DNA of 5,804 nucleotides from an uncultured Clostridia bacterium (lineage in GTDB: Bacteria > Bacillota > Clostridia > Oscillospirales > Ruminococcaceae). The stretch spans positions 1 to 5,804 of the forward strand of contig CAMDZU010000097.1 of assembly GCA_945910715.1 (NCBI GenBank). The letters are read 5' to 3'. Made by a program: the position numbers and the translations under genes. Each line of letters starts with the position of its first letter. Within the stretch, counting starts at the first letter, position 1. A model generated the notes under the pieces. That model saw only the letters and a list, made by a program, of their open reading frames with translations, was not told the DNA's origin and did not search any database. Shown one piece after another: positions 4,478 to 5,804 of the stretch.

Positions 4478-5737
4478 TTACATAGCAGCATAAGCGCCTG
4501 TAAGTGTACCGTCGTCGTTCTTTGTTACAACGATCTTTACAGCCTTAGGAGCCTTTGTAGGTTCACCGTCTGCAGACCATGTCATACCTGTACCTGTAAC
4601 GCCGTCGAATGTGATTTCTGTCATAGCAGTCTTGATAGCGTTGCACATATCGCTTACGGACATATCAGCTGTAATGTTTGCCTTTTCAGCAGCAGCCTTG
4701 ATGATGTAAATTGCGTCGTAAGCGTCGGCAGCAAACTGGTTTGGTGTTTCGCCGTATGCGTCTGTGAATGCCTTAACGAACTTAACTGTTGCGTCGTCTG
4801 TTGCGTCGGCAGCGAATGGTGTAAGCAGCATTACGCCCTCTGTAAGAGAGATGTCGAAGTTTTCAACGGAAAGAAGTCCGTCAAGACCATCGCAGCCGAA
4901 GAAGCTGGGAGCATAGCCAAGTGTGTTAGCCTGCTGGAGGATAAGGGAAGCTTCCTGATAGTAGATCGGGAGGAATACAAGCTCTGCGCCTGCGTCCTTA
5001 GCCTTTGTAAGCTGTACTGTAAAGTCAGAGTTGGAGTCGCTTGTAAAGGATTCTGCGGCAACAACCTCGAAAGGCTGGTTAGCAGCTTCAGCAGCGAACT
5101 TTTCGTAAATACCTGTTGAATACACGTCGGAAATGTTGTAGATTACGGCAACCTTCTTTGCAAGACCGTTTTCACCGATATAGCGAGCGGAAGCTGCGCC
5201 CTGGTTGGGGTCGGAGAAGCAAACTCTGAATGCGTTGTCGTACTTGATGGACTCAACAGCGGAGCCTGATGGTGTAAGCTGGAACATATTGTCCTTGTGG
5301 GTTTCTTCAACAACAGTCTGGCAAGGTGTTGATGTAACCGTACCCATAAGAACCTGCATACCCCAGTCCTTTAAGGAGTTGTATGCGTTTACGGACTTTT
5401 CAGCGTCGTGTACGTCGTCCTCGAACTTGAATTCGATCTGCATACCGTTGATACCGCCTGCTGCGTTGATTTCCTTAACTGCAAGCTCGGCAGCGTTCTT
5501 AACTGCAAGACCGTAAACAGCAGCGCCGCCTGTTACAGGGCCGATACCGCCGATTTTGATTACTGCGCCTGCTGTTGCGCCGCCTTCGCCGTTTGCAGCG
5601 GTAGTTGTTGCTGTGTCGCCGCCTTCGCCGTTTGCAGCGGTAGTTTTTGCTGTGTCGCCGCCGCAGCCTGTGAATGCCATAGCAGCCATGGAAGCTGTCA
5701 GAGCAAGAGCGGCAGCTCTTCTGAATAATTTCTTCAT
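4478..5737 (-). CDS. livJ: Branched-chain amino acid ABC transporter, substrate-binding lipoprotein (LivJ/LivK type)
   Basis: Encodes 419 residues of a Leu/Ile/Val-binding protein (Peripla_BP_6 fold), the extracellular receptor of the importer. The signal peptide has basic KK and RR (2-7), a hydrophobic Ala-rich stretch (8-22) and a lipobox FTGC, with Cys25 the predicted lipidated residue. A low-complexity linker with two 13-residue repeats spans about 26-58. The binding domain starts at IKIGGIGPVTGGAAVYG (60-76). Likely ligand-contact loops by family analogy are TSTP (135-138) and TPSGSA (155-160). The exact ligand cannot be read from sequence; Leu/Ile/Val is the default. The ATG at 5737 has AGAGGT seven bases upstream. 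The C-terminal codons favour AAG, AAC, GAC, GCT and GGT, which looks like a highly expressed gene. Confidence 0.94.
   Translation of the reverse strand: MKKLFRRAAALALTASMAAMAFTGCGGDTAKTTAANGEGGDTATTTAANGEGGATAGAVIKIGGIGPVTGGAAVYGLAVKNAAELAVKEINAAGGINGMQIEFKFEDDVHDAEKSVNAYNSLKDWGMQVLMGTVTSTPCQTVVEETHKDNMFQLTPSGSAVESIKYDNAFRVCFSDPNQGAASARYIGENGLAKKVAVIYNISDVYSTGIYEKFAAEAANQPFEVVAAESFTSDSNSDFTVQLTKAKDAGAELVFLPIYYQEASLILQQANTLGYAPSFFGCDGLDGLLSVENFDISLTEGVMLLTPFAADATDDATVKFVKAFTDAYGETPNQFAADAYDAIYIIKAAAEKANITADMSVSDMCNAIKTAMTEITFDGVTGTGMTWSADGEPTKAPKAVKIVVTKNDDGTLTGAYAAM
5581..5658 (-). repeat. 39-bp tandem duplication in the lipoprotein linker
   Basis: Copies at 5581-5619 and 5620-5658 are identical except for one base (G at 5607, T at 5646). 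That base makes one unit read Lys (AAA) and the other Thr (ACA). The product is two units of GGDTA(K/T)TTAANGE, followed by a degenerate start of a third, GGATAG. The repeat keeps the frame and lies between the lipidated Cys25 and the folded domain, so it lengthens the tether without touching the binding site. Confidence 0.92.
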
Positions 5738-5738
5738 C

Positions 5739-5789
5739 TTAATGACCTCTTTTCTTTCGTACTATTTTCTCCGAAATTATCGGAAACAT
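5739..5789 (-). CDS. Possible 16-codon leader peptide upstream of the binding-protein gene
   Basis: An ATG at 5789 opens a frame reading MFPIISEKIVRKKRGH and stopping with TAA at 5741-5739, one base before the livJ ATG at 5737. A purine-rich AGGGAG lies upstream near the window edge, a mediocre ribosome binding site with acceptable spacing. Four of 16 residues are Ile or Val. The livJ ribosome binding site lies inside its last codons, so the arrangement could couple translation. A frame this short arises easily by chance, and the edge hides the rest of the leader. A 5-bp hairpin (TCCGA/TCGGA, 5770-5784) lies within it. Confidence 0.2.
   Translation of the reverse strand: MFPIISEKIVRKKRGH
5745..5750 (-). 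promoter_or_regulatory. Ribosome binding site of the binding-protein gene
   Basis: AGAGGT on the minus strand lies seven bases before the ATG at 5737, within a purine-rich stretch (GAAAGAAAAGAGGT). It supports 5737 as the true start, together with the immediate appearance of a lipoprotein signal peptide. No good promoter is seen between here and the right edge, so the operon promoter is probably outside the window. Confidence 0.8.
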
Positions 5790-5804
5790 AGACTTATCTC
5801 CCTG

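Noticed and set aside
5776..5781. GATAAT as a -10 box for a promoter just upstream of livJ
   Set aside because: The bases 17 bp upstream read CAGGGA at the window edge, far from TTGACA, and a start there would leave an odd, very short leader.
1..5804. Search for a mobile element, CRISPR array, toxin-antitoxin pair or phage gene
   Set aside because: All coding space is accounted for by the importer and the kinase. No transposase, no spaced repeat array and no flanking terminal repeats were seen.

Overview
The window holds one operon on the minus strand: a complete branched-chain amino acid (LIV/HAAT family) ABC importer plus a small nucleotide-kinase-like gene at its 3' end. In transcription order (right to left) it reads: substrate-binding lipoprotein (livJ/livK type), permease livH, permease livM, ATPase livG, ATPase livF, then a cytidylate kinase-like P-loop protein. 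All six reading frames are intact. I see no mobile element, CRISPR array, tRNA or rRNA.

The likely host is a Gram-positive Clostridia-type bacterium, perhaps a Ruminococcus/Oscillospiraceae relative. The reasons are the strong AAGGAGG ribosome binding sites, the lipobox-anchored binding protein with a low-complexity Gly/Thr/Ala/Asn/Glu linker, the Clostridia-typical kinase family, and mid-GC genes with AT-rich flanks. This placement is inference and goes no finer than class with any confidence.

Layout: 5738-5804 is the leader of the binding-protein gene, with a good ribosome binding site and a possible 16-codon micro-ORF; the main promoter must lie beyond the right edge. 4478-5737 is livJ/K. 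4284-4477 is a 194-bp gap packed with hairpins that can pair in alternative ways. 2304-4283 holds livH and livM, separated by 15 bp. livM and livG overlap by 4 bp (ATGA), livG and livF are 13 bp apart, and livF and the kinase gene are 10 bp apart, so everything from livH to the kinase looks like one translationally tight unit. 1-196 is AT-rich and non-coding as far as I can see. It holds a hairpin-plus-T-run terminator on the plus strand, opposite to every gene here, and a large inverted repeat that could end the operon on the minus strand.

How the genes work together: the lipoprotein captures Leu/Ile/Val or a related amino acid outside the membrane. LivH and LivM form the channel, and LivG and LivF bind and hydrolyse ATP to drive import. 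The structured livJ-livH gap is well placed to give more binding protein than channel subunits. The kinase-like gene is not a known transporter part, and its role here is open. The transporter is ordinary. The points most worth a second look are the attenuator-like pairing in the livJ-livH gap, the co-transcribed kinase, the near-perfect 39-bp duplication in the lipoprotein linker, and the opposite-strand terminator. I did not find a clearly new biological system.
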